55,648 nt of DNA from Paenibacillus humicus NBRC 102415 (GTDB lineage Bacteria; Bacillota; Bacilli; Paenibacillales; Paenibacillaceae), in assembly GCF_004000905.1 (NCBI RefSeq), contig NZ_BIMD01000037.1, positions 1 through 55,648 of the forward strand. Reading direction: 5' to 3'. The position numbers and the translations under genes were made by a program. Shown one piece after another: positions 33,855-41,653 of the stretch. The notes below the pieces were generated by a model, which ran no database searches, was not told the DNA's origin, and saw nothing but the letters and a program-made list of their open reading frames with translations. Within the stretch, counting starts at the first letter, position 1, and each line of letters begins with the position of its first letter.

Positions 33855-34796
33855 ATGAGGGCATTAATTACCGGATATTCCGGATTCGTAGGGCAGCATT
33901 TAGCAGCACGATTGTCGGCACTTAATTATGAGGTTTTCGGGACGACAAGAAGTACAGATCTCTCTTCATCCATTATCCAGCTTTTGCAGTGCAATCTTAA
34001 CGATGAGGAAGGCGTTATACGCCTTCTTAATCAAGTTCGGCCGAATGAAATCTATCATTTGGCTGGTCAAAGTTCGGTTCACTTATCTTGGTTGAATAAA
34101 GTGGAGACTTTTGAGAGCAATGCAAATACAACATTGACTTTCTTGGAAGCCATTCGAAAAAGCATCGTAGGACAAACGGCGAAGATTCTGACAATAGGCT
34201 CGTCTGAGGAATACGGAAAGACTATAAGTGCCAGTCTGCCAATTAATGAATATACTCCGACCAATCCTATAAGTCCGTATGGACTTTCAAAAACAACTGT
34301 TTCCATGCTAGCTCGTTATTTTTATCAAAATCATGGAATGCATATTGTGCACTCACGTCCCTTCACCCATATCGGGCCCGGGCAAAAACTCGGCTTTGTC
34401 ACCTCGGATTTTGCTAAACAAATAGCAGATATTGAAAAAGGGTTGCTTCAACCTACTCTATCTGTCGGGAATTTAGAATCAAAACGGGATTTTACGGATG
34501 TGAGAGATATTGTAGTGGCTTATCAGCTTCTTTTAACTAAAGGCAAGCCAGGCGAAGTTTACAATGTATGTTCTGGCAAAGCTGTGGCGATTAGCGATAT
34601 TCTTCAAACCTATATTGAAATTAGTACCTGTGCCCATATAGAGGTTAGACAGGATCCGAATAAAATGAGGCCTTCTGACTTCCCTGTTTATTATGGAGAC
34701 GCTCGAAAAATAACAGCTGCGACAGGGTGGAATCCGGAAATATCCTTTTCCGATTCCCTGAATGATATTTTGAACTATTGGAGAAATTGCCAATAA
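33855..34796 (+). CDS. rmd: GDP-4-keto-6-deoxy-D-mannose reductase (GDP-D-rhamnose forming)
   Basis: 313 residues, extended SDR. MRALITGYSGFVGQHLA (cofactor loop), YHLAGQSSVHLSW, TIGSSEEYG and SPYGLSKTTVSMLA (Tyr-x3-Lys), RPFTHIGPGQ and KRDFTDVRDIV are visible. It resembles Rmd of Aneurinibacillus thermoaerophilus, which with Gmd makes GDP-D-rhamnose for its S-layer glycan. GDP-fucose synthase is less likely because its epimerase-type signature is not evident and the ISPYGLSK/THIGPGQ wording is Rmd-like. The start at 33855 is preferred over 33849 because GGGG is 9 bases away and the product then begins MRALITG. Confidence 0.88.
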   Translation: MRALITGYSGFVGQHLAARLSALNYEVFGTTRSTDLSSSIIQLLQCNLNDEEGVIRLLNQVRPNEIYHLAGQSSVHLSWLNKVETFESNANTTLTFLEAIRKSIVGQTAKILTIGSSEEYGKTISASLPINEYTPTNPISPYGLSKTTVSMLARYFYQNHGMHIVHSRPFTHIGPGQKLGFVTSDFAKQIADIEKGLLQPTLSVGNLESKRDFTDVRDIVVAYQLLLTKGKPGEVYNVCSGKAVAISDILQTYIEISTCAHIEVRQDPNKMRPSDFPVYYGDARKITAATGWNPEISFSDSLNDILNYWRNCQ

Positions 34797-34807
34797 GGAG
34801 CCTATAA

Positions 34808-35584
34808 ATGTTGAGCAAAATCAAAGAAATATATACGTATAGGCAAATGCTTGAGAGCCTCGTGTTGACAGATCTAAGAACCCGGTACAAGGGTTCTTAT
34901 CTGGGCTTTTTTTGGACATTATTAAATCCACTGCTCATGTTGCTGGTATATTCTATAGTGTTTAAATATATTGTACGTATCCAAATGGATCATTATACGA
35001 CTTTTCTTTTTGTTGGATTGATGACCTGGACACTTCTTGCTCAATCTCTTAATAGCGGATCCGGAAGCATAATCAGAAATGCTGGCCTTGTTAAAAAGAT
35101 CTACTTCCCCAAAGAGATTCTTCCCCTTTCCGTCGTACTCGGTGGAATCATAAACTATTTATTCAGTCTTATCATCTTGTTCCCCATGATATTTTTGAGC
35201 GGTTTAAAACTGGGATTACCGTTGTTGATTTTCCCCATTGTTCTGCTTGGATATTCGCTTTTTGTACTAGCGTTAACGATGCTGGTTTCAGCTTTTAATG
35301 TGTACATGCGGGATCTAGAGCATATTGTTGGCATTATCATCATGGCTTGGTTTTATCTTACTCCAATTGTTTTTACTAGCGAAATGATACCTAAAGATCT
35401 TCAGTTTGTTTTTCAATTGAACCCTATGAAAATCATTATCGAAAGCTTTCATGATATATTTTTCTACAACAAATTTCCCGATCTTTCTGCTTTGGGGATT
35501 TTTTATATTTTCAGCATTGCTTTGCTCATAATCAGCTTTGCCGTCTTTCGCAAACTAAGCCGCAACTTTGCGGAAGAGATTTAA
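34808..35584 (+). CDS. wzm: Polysaccharide ABC exporter, permease (Wzm)
   Basis: 258 residues with six membrane helices, ABC-2 type. The N-terminal interfacial helix (YRQMLESLVLTDLRTRYKGS) and YLGFFWTLLNPLLMLLVYSIVF are diagnostic for the polysaccharide exporter permeases of the Wzm/TagG family; FNVYMRDLEHIVGI and WFYLTPIVFT follow. It forms the channel that moves an undecaprenyl-linked glycan across the membrane. TAAGGAG precedes the ATG. It is 12 bases before the wzt start region, and is AT-rich like its neighbours. Confidence 0.93.
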   Translation: MLSKIKEIYTYRQMLESLVLTDLRTRYKGSYLGFFWTLLNPLLMLLVYSIVFKYIVRIQMDHYTTFLFVGLMTWTLLAQSLNSGSGSIIRNAGLVKKIYFPKEILPLSVVLGGIINYLFSLIILFPMIFLSGLKLGLPLLIFPIVLLGYSLFVLALTMLVSAFNVYMRDLEHIVGIIIMAWFYLTPIVFTSEMIPKDLQFVFQLNPMKIIIESFHDIFFYNKFPDLSALGIFYIFSIALLIISFAVFRKLSRNFAEEI

Positions 35585-35596
35585 GGAGTGGTTGAG

Positions 35597-36883
35597 ATGG
35601 AGGCAGTAATCGTAGAAGGGGTCACAAAGACTTTTCGAATATATAAAGAAAGAGCATCCACTCTTAAGGAGAGGCTTATAAGAAAGGATCGCAATCGGTT
35701 CGATTTATTTCTTGCCTTGGATGATGTATCTCTGACAATCAATAAAGGCAGTACGGTTGGATTAATGGGTAGAAACGGCTCTGGCAAGAGTACTCTGCTT
35801 AAGCTCCTTACCGGCATTCTGTATCCGGATAAAGGAAAAGTTGAAATGAAAGGGAAAGTCTCCAGTTTGCTTGAATTAGGAGCCGGCTTCCACCCTGATT
35901 TTACAGGCAGAGAAAATATATATATGAATGCCTCGATACTCGGCCTAAGTAAAAGAGAAATTAAAAGAAAACTAAATGATATTATCCTTTTTTCCGAATT
36001 AGGAAAATACATCGAGAACCCGGTGAAAAATTACTCTTCGGGTATGTATATGAGGCTTGCTTTTTCAATTGCAATTATGGTCGAACCCGACATTTTGTTG
36101 ATTGATGAGGTTCTTGCAGTAGGGGATGCTGCTTTTCAGCAAAAGTGCATGGATCAACTGATTAAATTAAAAACAAACGGGACGACAATTGTTTTTGTAT
36201 CCCATGATCTCGGTGCTATGGAGAAGCTATGCGATCGGGTTATCTGGCTAAATCAAGGAAAAGTTCTAGCGGATGGTAAACCGAAGAAGACGATTGATCA
36301 ATATCTCGCCTTTTTAGCAAATGAAGAAAATAAGAGACTTATCTATGAGCAAGAATCAGTTCCCGAAGAAATGATCTTGCCCCAAGACGTATCCAGTAAC
36401 GAGGAAGATGTGAGCCCAATCGTTCCGGATGTAAGGGACGAAAGCCGCTGGGGCGACAGATCCGTCGAGATTATGGATGTTGTAATTATGGATAAAGATA
36501 GACAGTTGAAGAAAAGTTTTATCTCCAATGAAGTATTGAAAATTAATATCAAGTATAAAGTGAATCGTACGGTGAAGAAGCCTATCTTTGGAATTGGCAT
36601 TTTTACAATGGATCATATTAATTGTTACGGTACTAACACATATATCGATCAATATGAAATTGATCTGCTATCTGAGAACAATACCGGCGATATGATTATT
36701 ACCATACCTGCCTTGCATTTAGGATCAGGTACGTATTTGCTGTCAGTAGCTGTTCATGATGAACATGGAAATCAATATGATTACCATGATAAAAAGTATT
36801 CTTTCAAAGTATCCAGTCTAAGCAACGAGACAGGAATCGTGAAATTAACTCCGGAGTGGGAGCTTTCATCATTTAAGGGGTGA
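35597..36883 (+). CDS. wzt: Polysaccharide ABC exporter, ATPase with C-terminal glycan-recognition domain (Wzt)
   Basis: 428 residues. The ABC domain (about 1-240) has Walker A GRNGSGKS, the signature YSSGMYMRLAFS and Walker B ILLIDEVLAVGD, with the H-loop SHD. A linker with acidic character (about 245-290) leads to a C-terminal beta-sandwich (about 290-428: WGDRSVEIMDVVIMD..., GIGIFTMDHINCYGTNT..., HLGSGTYLLSVAVHDEH) typical of Wzt_C domains that recognise a modified chain end. Start at 35597, 8 bases after AAGGAG; GTG 35588 is too close to it. Carrying a Wzt_C domain predicts that export depends on a terminal cap, which the next gene could add. Confidence 0.93.
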   Translation: MEAVIVEGVTKTFRIYKERASTLKERLIRKDRNRFDLFLALDDVSLTINKGSTVGLMGRNGSGKSTLLKLLTGILYPDKGKVEMKGKVSSLLELGAGFHPDFTGRENIYMNASILGLSKREIKRKLNDIILFSELGKYIENPVKNYSSGMYMRLAFSIAIMVEPDILLIDEVLAVGDAAFQQKCMDQLIKLKTNGTTIVFVSHDLGAMEKLCDRVIWLNQGKVLADGKPKKTIDQYLAFLANEENKRLIYEQESVPEEMILPQDVSSNEEDVSPIVPDVRDESRWGDRSVEIMDVVIMDKDRQLKKSFISNEVLKINIKYKVNRTVKKPIFGIGIFTMDHINCYGTNTYIDQYEIDLLSENNTGDMIITIPALHLGSGTYLLSVAVHDEHGNQYDYHDKKYSFKVSSLSNETGIVKLTPEWELSSFKG

Positions 36884-36888
36884 TAATT

Positions 36889-38031
36889 ATGGAAAGAGAT
36901 CCTGGTTATATTATGAATCAAATCAGACAAAGTGTCCGGAATTCTTCGGTTGCTCCAATTAGGGAAGACATAATTGAGGTTAGTTCAGTACCTGTAAACA
37001 GCAGTGAACTGTTTAGGAAAACTAAAACAAACCTTCAAAAAGTAAGGCAAAGAATTACAACCAACTTGCCCGTTGCATTCTTGCCTGGAAGGCTTGTTTC
37101 GAGATATAGGTTGGGGCAGTTAATTGTACCTTGGAGGAAGATAGGTGCAAGACTTTTCACGAAATGGTATGTAGATGCATACACCCAACAACAAAAACAT
37201 CTTAATCATGACTTATGGTACGGTCTAAATGCTCTGATAGAACAATCAGAAAATCAACTGGCGTTGATTAATGATTTGCTTTACAACCAGGAAGAGCAGA
37301 AAAAACAAATAAATACGAATAATGAGGAAATTGCTTGGCTTAAAGAAAGACACAAAGAGTCTCTGCAAATTCTAAATGAACAAGCGAAATTTATCTCTTC
37401 TCATTCAGGATTTACGGACAAATTTAAATACTCTGAGTTTGCAAAAAGGTTTAGTGCATCCGAAGAGGCTATTAAGGAAAACTACTCTCCATATCTACCT
37501 GTATTTAGCGGATGCAAAAGAGTTCTTGATATAGGTTGCGGCAGGGGGTATTTCCTGGATTTGCTGCAAAGCAAGGATATTCATGGAGTTGGTATTGATT
37601 CTGATCCTGAATTAATAGCCATTTGTAAGAAAAACGGTCATGAAGCATATGTCGATGATGGCAATCATTTTTTATCTCAACTTGATAACGGAAATTTAGA
37701 TGGTATTTTTGCTGGACATATTATTGAACATTTAAATCTATCTGCAAAAATAGGGTTCTTAGAGCAGTGTTACGATAAACTTAATGACAATGGGGTTTTG
37801 TTGCTGGAAACACCAAACACAACTTCTGTTTATGTCATGCATAATCTATACTATTTGGATCCAACCCACGAAAAGCCTCTGTTTCCAGAAGCATTGAAGC
37901 ATTTGGCAGAGATTGTTGGTTTCGAAATCATAAACTCCTATTTGAGTGGAACAATTGATGCCAGCAATCAAAAAAATGACTATTACAACTATACCTTAAT
38001 TCTAAAAAAAGTAGTTGGGGGCAATTCATGA
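36889..38031 (+). CDS. Coiled-coil SAM-dependent methyltransferase, candidate chain-capping enzyme
   Basis: 380 residues. The N-terminal 95 residues are polar then basic. A heptad-rich coiled coil spans about 98-170 (LNHDLWYGLNALIEQSENQL onward). A class I methyltransferase domain follows at about 195-345 with motif I VLDIGCGRGYFL and acidic strand-2 end VGIDSDPE, then GHIIEHL. Placement directly after a Wzt carrying a recognition domain suggests O-methylation of the non-reducing end. That would parallel WbdD (E. coli O8/O9a), where a coiled coil sets chain length, and methyl-capped rhamnan S-layer glycans of Geobacillus; domain order differs from WbdD. Start ATG at 36889 has AAGGGG 8 bases upstream. 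It overlaps the next gene by ATGA. Confidence 0.8.
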   Translation: MERDPGYIMNQIRQSVRNSSVAPIREDIIEVSSVPVNSSELFRKTKTNLQKVRQRITTNLPVAFLPGRLVSRYRLGQLIVPWRKIGARLFTKWYVDAYTQQQKHLNHDLWYGLNALIEQSENQLALINDLLYNQEEQKKQINTNNEEIAWLKERHKESLQILNEQAKFISSHSGFTDKFKYSEFAKRFSASEEAIKENYSPYLPVFSGCKRVLDIGCGRGYFLDLLQSKDIHGVGIDSDPELIAICKKNGHEAYVDDGNHFLSQLDNGNLDGIFAGHIIEHLNLSAKIGFLEQCYDKLNDNGVLLLETPNTTSVYVMHNLYYLDPTHEKPLFPEALKHLAEIVGFEIINSYLSGTIDASNQKNDYYNYTLILKKVVGGNS

Positions 38032-39245
38032 AGATAGCTATTGTGACACCCTGGTTCACAGATAGTATTGGTGGTGGGGCTGAACGTTTCGCCGGGGGAA
38101 TTGCAAAATGCCTTCAGGATGCAGGATGTGAGGTGGAAATTTTCACATCCTGCGGAAAGGATTCTTTTTATGATTGGGGTTCCAACTTTTATCCGGAAGG
38201 AATCAGCACTGTAGATGGGGTTGAGGTTCGGAGATTCGCCCTTAGAAAAAGAAATAAATCTCTCTATGAGGAATTACTTGGAAAATTGCTCTCTAAGGAA
38301 AGCATATCCTATGTGGAGGAATTGCAATTATTTCATGAGACGGTCAACAGCGACTCCTTAATTCAATACATAGAAGATTTAGGTGATGATTATATCTTCC
38401 TTTTCATTCCCTACCTATACGGAACTACTTTCTGGGGAAGCAAAATAAGACCTGAAAGAAGCTTTATTATTCCTTGCTTGCATGATGAAGAAATGGCTCG
38501 TTTTCATTCAGTTGGGGACATGTTGGCCCGGAGTAGAGGCCTGCTGTTTAATACAATTGAAGAGCAAGAACTTGCGGTAGCTTTTCATGGCATAGGGACT
38601 GAAAATTCTGTGGTTTCGGGTGGTGGAGTTGAGGTCGACTATCAGCCTAATTCGGAAACATTTAGAGAGAAATACAAATTGTCTGATGATTATTTTATTT
38701 ATGTAGGCAGACAGGTCAGCGGCAAAAACGTGCCTCAACTCATAGAGTATTTCAACGAATTTATTCATAATCATCCCCAATCAACAAAGCTATTATTTGT
38801 TGGAAATGGTGAAGAAAATCTCATTGAGATTATGAAAAATTCCCCCAATATCGTTCGACTCGGGGAGATTTCAGATCAAGAAAAGTATGATGCAATTGCG
38901 GGTGCGAAGGCGTTAATTCAACCCTCTTTAATGGAGAGTTTCTCTATTGTCATTATGGAAAGCTGGTTATGCAATACGCCTGTTATCGTTCATAGCTCCG
39001 GTGTTGTAACGAAAGGGCATTGTGTGCGAAGCCAAGGCGGATGGCATTATAAAGATAGCAAATCATTTGGTGAAACCTTGACAGAGGTTTTAAACCGGCC
39101 GGAAGAAACGTTGAAGCGTGCACAGAATGGAATGAAATATGTAAAAGAAAATTATACTTGGACTCAAACTGCAAATAGAATAATTGATTTCATTGAGAAA
39201 AGCGGGTTTGAAAGGAGGTTGTTTATTCGTGAGAATATTAATTGA
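38028..39245 (+). CDS. GT4-family glycosyltransferase
   Basis: 405 residues with a GT-B fold. The N-terminus MKIAIVTPWFTDSIGGGAERFAGGIAKCL has the GGGAERF acceptor loop typical of GT4 enzymes. The C-terminal half contains FIYVGRQVSGKNVPQLIEYF, KLLFVGNGEE and the donor-site motif PSLMESFSIVIMESWLCNTPVIV (E-x7-E). Probably a mannosyl- or rhamnosyltransferase of chain assembly; the exact linkage cannot be read. The start overlaps the methyltransferase stop (ATGA), and the end overlaps the next gene's start by 17 bases, so the group is one tight operon. Confidence 0.88.
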   Translation: MKIAIVTPWFTDSIGGGAERFAGGIAKCLQDAGCEVEIFTSCGKDSFYDWGSNFYPEGISTVDGVEVRRFALRKRNKSLYEELLGKLLSKESISYVEELQLFHETVNSDSLIQYIEDLGDDYIFLFIPYLYGTTFWGSKIRPERSFIIPCLHDEEMARFHSVGDMLARSRGLLFNTIEEQELAVAFHGIGTENSVVSGGGVEVDYQPNSETFREKYKLSDDYFIYVGRQVSGKNVPQLIEYFNEFIHNHPQSTKLLFVGNGEENLIEIMKNSPNIVRLGEISDQEKYDAIAGAKALIQPSLMESFSIVIMESWLCNTPVIVHSSGVVTKGHCVRSQGGWHYKDSKSFGETLTEVLNRPEETLKRAQNGMKYVKENYTWTQTANRIIDFIEKSGFERRLFIRENIN

Positions 39246-41580
39246 TGTTCAGACTTTATATACAAATGAAAAGAACCGCGGCATCGGTATATATACCTAT
39301 CACTGGATAAGAAATCTTTTGAAGCAGTCTCCAATGCATAGGATTTATCTCTATAGAAAATCAGATTCAGGATGGGAATTTACTTTCTGCACATCTCAAA
39401 TGGATTTCGACAGCAGACTACATGATGCTTTTAAATGGCAAAAATTTAATATGGATCGATTTATTGAAAATAAGAACATTACGCATATTCATTTCACCAG
39501 TCCCTTTATGTTTGATATCGAACTTCCTGAAGTCAGCAATACCAAAGTTAAAAAGTCATATTTACTGTTTGATCTCATTCCATTGGCGATGAAAGATCAG
39601 TTTTACTCGAAATGGCCAAGTAAATTACAGAAAGACTACGATATGCGCTGTAAAAAGCTTCAGCAAGCAGATCAGATTCTAACAATATCAGAAGCATCAA
39701 AAGAAGATGCTGTAAAGTTTCTTTCCATTGATTCTGGAAAAATAGAAGTTGTTTACGCGTCCACAAATGAAGAGTTGTATACTTCCGATTATACGGGGGA
39801 TGAAGAAGATTTGCTGCGTAGTGAGCTTTCAATAGACTCTCCTTACGTATATGCATTAACCGGATATGATGCTCGAAAAAATAACGAGGGAATGATGGAG
39901 GCATTTGCTGCCCTGTCAGATCCTAATTTAACTCTTGTCATAAGCGGAATCAAGCAGCAAAACGAACGCGACGAGCTTTTAAAAGTGGCTTCAAAATTAA
40001 ATCTGGAACAGAACCAACTGCTTTTTCTTGGCCATGTTTCAGAGGACCTGCTTCTTGCCCTTTATAAGAAATGTGAAGTATTCGTATTCCCTTCTTTATA
40101 CGAAGGATTCGGGCTTCCTGTGCTCGAGGCAATGCGCTGTGGAGTTCCAGTCATTACAACAACCTCCTCTTCATTGCCAGAAGTAGCTGGGCAAGGAGCT
40201 GTCCTTGTTGATCCCTTTGATTCCCAAGCACTTTCAGACCAATTGAGGATTCTGCTTGACTCGGAAGAAGAGAGAGAAAAGTTGAAATTACGGGGAATTG
40301 AACAAGCTTCCAAGTTTTCTTGGGAGCGTACAGCAGAATTAAGTCTCTCCGCATTTGAAAAGGAGCTTCCCCGGTCTATAACTAGCAGCGGCTTGGCGAT
40401 TAAGCCGGCTCTTGCTTTCTTTAGTCCGTTGAATCCGCAGCAATCGGGAATTTCGGATTACAGCGAGGATCTCATTCCTTTTTTATCGCAATATTTTGAA
40501 TTGACGATTGTAACGAATGGGTTTCAGCCTGCACATCCGGCTCTAAAGAAGTATGCGGTTCTAGATTATTCCACAGAACCTCATAAATTAGAGGAACTTC
40601 CTCTTCGCCTATATCACATGGGAAATAACAGCTTACACAAATGGATCTATAAAGCTCTAGAAGACTATCCAGGACATGTGCTTCTCCATGATTTCAACCT
40701 ATCCGGGTTCTTTATACATTCCTATTTCCTTGAAGGGGATAAGGATGAACTTTTCCATCAATTGAACTATACCCATCGTGAAGATGGGAAAATGGCAGCG
40801 GATGAGTTGAGAGACCAAGGCATTTATCCCGACAGCCAACGATTTCCTTTATTTGGGAAAGTCATTGATTTGAGCACGGGAGTTTTTGTACACAGTCAGT
40901 GGTTAAAAGATCAAATTGAATTGTATCCGGGGTATAATGGAAGCGTGAAAGTAATTCCTCATGGCTTTATTCAACCGCCTGCAATCAATAAAACAGAAGT
41001 TAGGAAAAAAGTAGGAATCAATCTCGGGACTATAGCTATTGGTATCTTCGGTAATATAATTCCTAATAAAAGAATCCATCTTATTTTATCTGCATTTGCT
41101 CGGTTGCAGAAAACTCATCCAAACACGATGCTTTATCTGGTTGGGCACTGCACTGCAGATATGCGTTCTGAATTGAATAATTGGATTAAGGAAAATGGAA
41201 TCAAAAAAAGCGTACTATTACATGAATCGCCAGAAATAGAGGACTTTAACGATTTTATTAGTGCCGTAGATATCTGTATTAATCTTAGGTTCCCAACGAT
41301 GGGAGAAACTTCTGGAACCTTAATTCGTGCGATTGGTTACGGAATTCCTTGTCTTGTTTCCAATTTAGGTTCTTATCAAGAATATCCGGATGATTTTGTG
41401 TGGAAAGTGGATGTCGATTACTATGAGGAAGACCTACTTTTATCGTATTTAATCGAATTATGCAGCAACAGATTGCTTCGCATCCGGATGGGCAACATTG
41501 CAATCGACTATGTTGAAAAAAATTATAGCTACGATAAGGCTTCAAAATTAATACACAGGGAAATCACTGCAGTAAAATAA
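39229..41580 (+). CDS. Tandem GT4-GT4 bifunctional glycosyltransferase
   Basis: 783 residues made of two complete GT-B units. Unit 1 (about 1-385): RILIDVQTLYTNEKNRGIGIYTYHW, then FVFPSLYEGFGLPVLEAMRCGVPVITT. Unit 2 (about 390-783): FFSPLNPQQSGISDYSEDLI, IGIFGNIIPNKRIHLILSAF, then a more divergent donor motif NLRFPTMGETSGTLIRAIGYGIP. Double-domain GT4 enzymes of this kind often build repeating units in ABC-exporter-dependent glycans, with each half making one linkage. GTG start at 39229 follows AAAGGAGG by 10 bases; the frame is open to 39184 but that part overlaps the preceding gene. A hairpin follows the stop. Confidence 0.88.
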   Translation: MRILIDVQTLYTNEKNRGIGIYTYHWIRNLLKQSPMHRIYLYRKSDSGWEFTFCTSQMDFDSRLHDAFKWQKFNMDRFIENKNITHIHFTSPFMFDIELPEVSNTKVKKSYLLFDLIPLAMKDQFYSKWPSKLQKDYDMRCKKLQQADQILTISEASKEDAVKFLSIDSGKIEVVYASTNEELYTSDYTGDEEDLLRSELSIDSPYVYALTGYDARKNNEGMMEAFAALSDPNLTLVISGIKQQNERDELLKVASKLNLEQNQLLFLGHVSEDLLLALYKKCEVFVFPSLYEGFGLPVLEAMRCGVPVITTTSSSLPEVAGQGAVLVDPFDSQALSDQLRILLDSEEEREKLKLRGIEQASKFSWERTAELSLSAFEKELPRSITSSGLAIKPALAFFSPLNPQQSGISDYSEDLIPFLSQYFELTIVTNGFQPAHPALKKYAVLDYSTEPHKLEELPLRLYHMGNNSLHKWIYKALEDYPGHVLLHDFNLSGFFIHSYFLEGDKDELFHQLNYTHREDGKMAADELRDQGIYPDSQRFPLFGKVIDLSTGVFVHSQWLKDQIELYPGYNGSVKVIPHGFIQPPAINKTEVRKKVGINLGTIAIGIFGNIIPNKRIHLILSAFARLQKTHPNTMLYLVGHCTADMRSELNNWIKENGIKKSVLLHESPEIEDFNDFISAVDICINLRFPTMGETSGTLIRAIGYGIPCLVSNLGSYQEYPDDFVWKVDVDYYEEDLLLSYLIELCSNRLLRIRMGNIAIDYVEKNYSYDKASKLIHREITAVK

Positions 41581-41590
41581 CACTTTTTAT

Positions 41591-41620
41591 GGACTGCATC
41601 ATTATGTGGGGATGCAGTCC
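41591..41620 (+). terminator. Perfect 10-base-pair hairpin inside the glycan operon
   Basis: GGACTGCATC (41591-41600), a 10-base loop and GATGCAGTCC (41611-41620), followed by GTTCTCTAATT without a T-run. It lies between the double glycosyltransferase and the GT-C gene, in the only large gap (73 bases) of this stretch. It could be a leaky terminator, an RNA-processing or stabilising stem, or a sub-operon boundary. Confidence 0.5.
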
Positions 41621-41653
41621 GTTCTCTAATTAATTTACGGAAGGACAGTAGCA

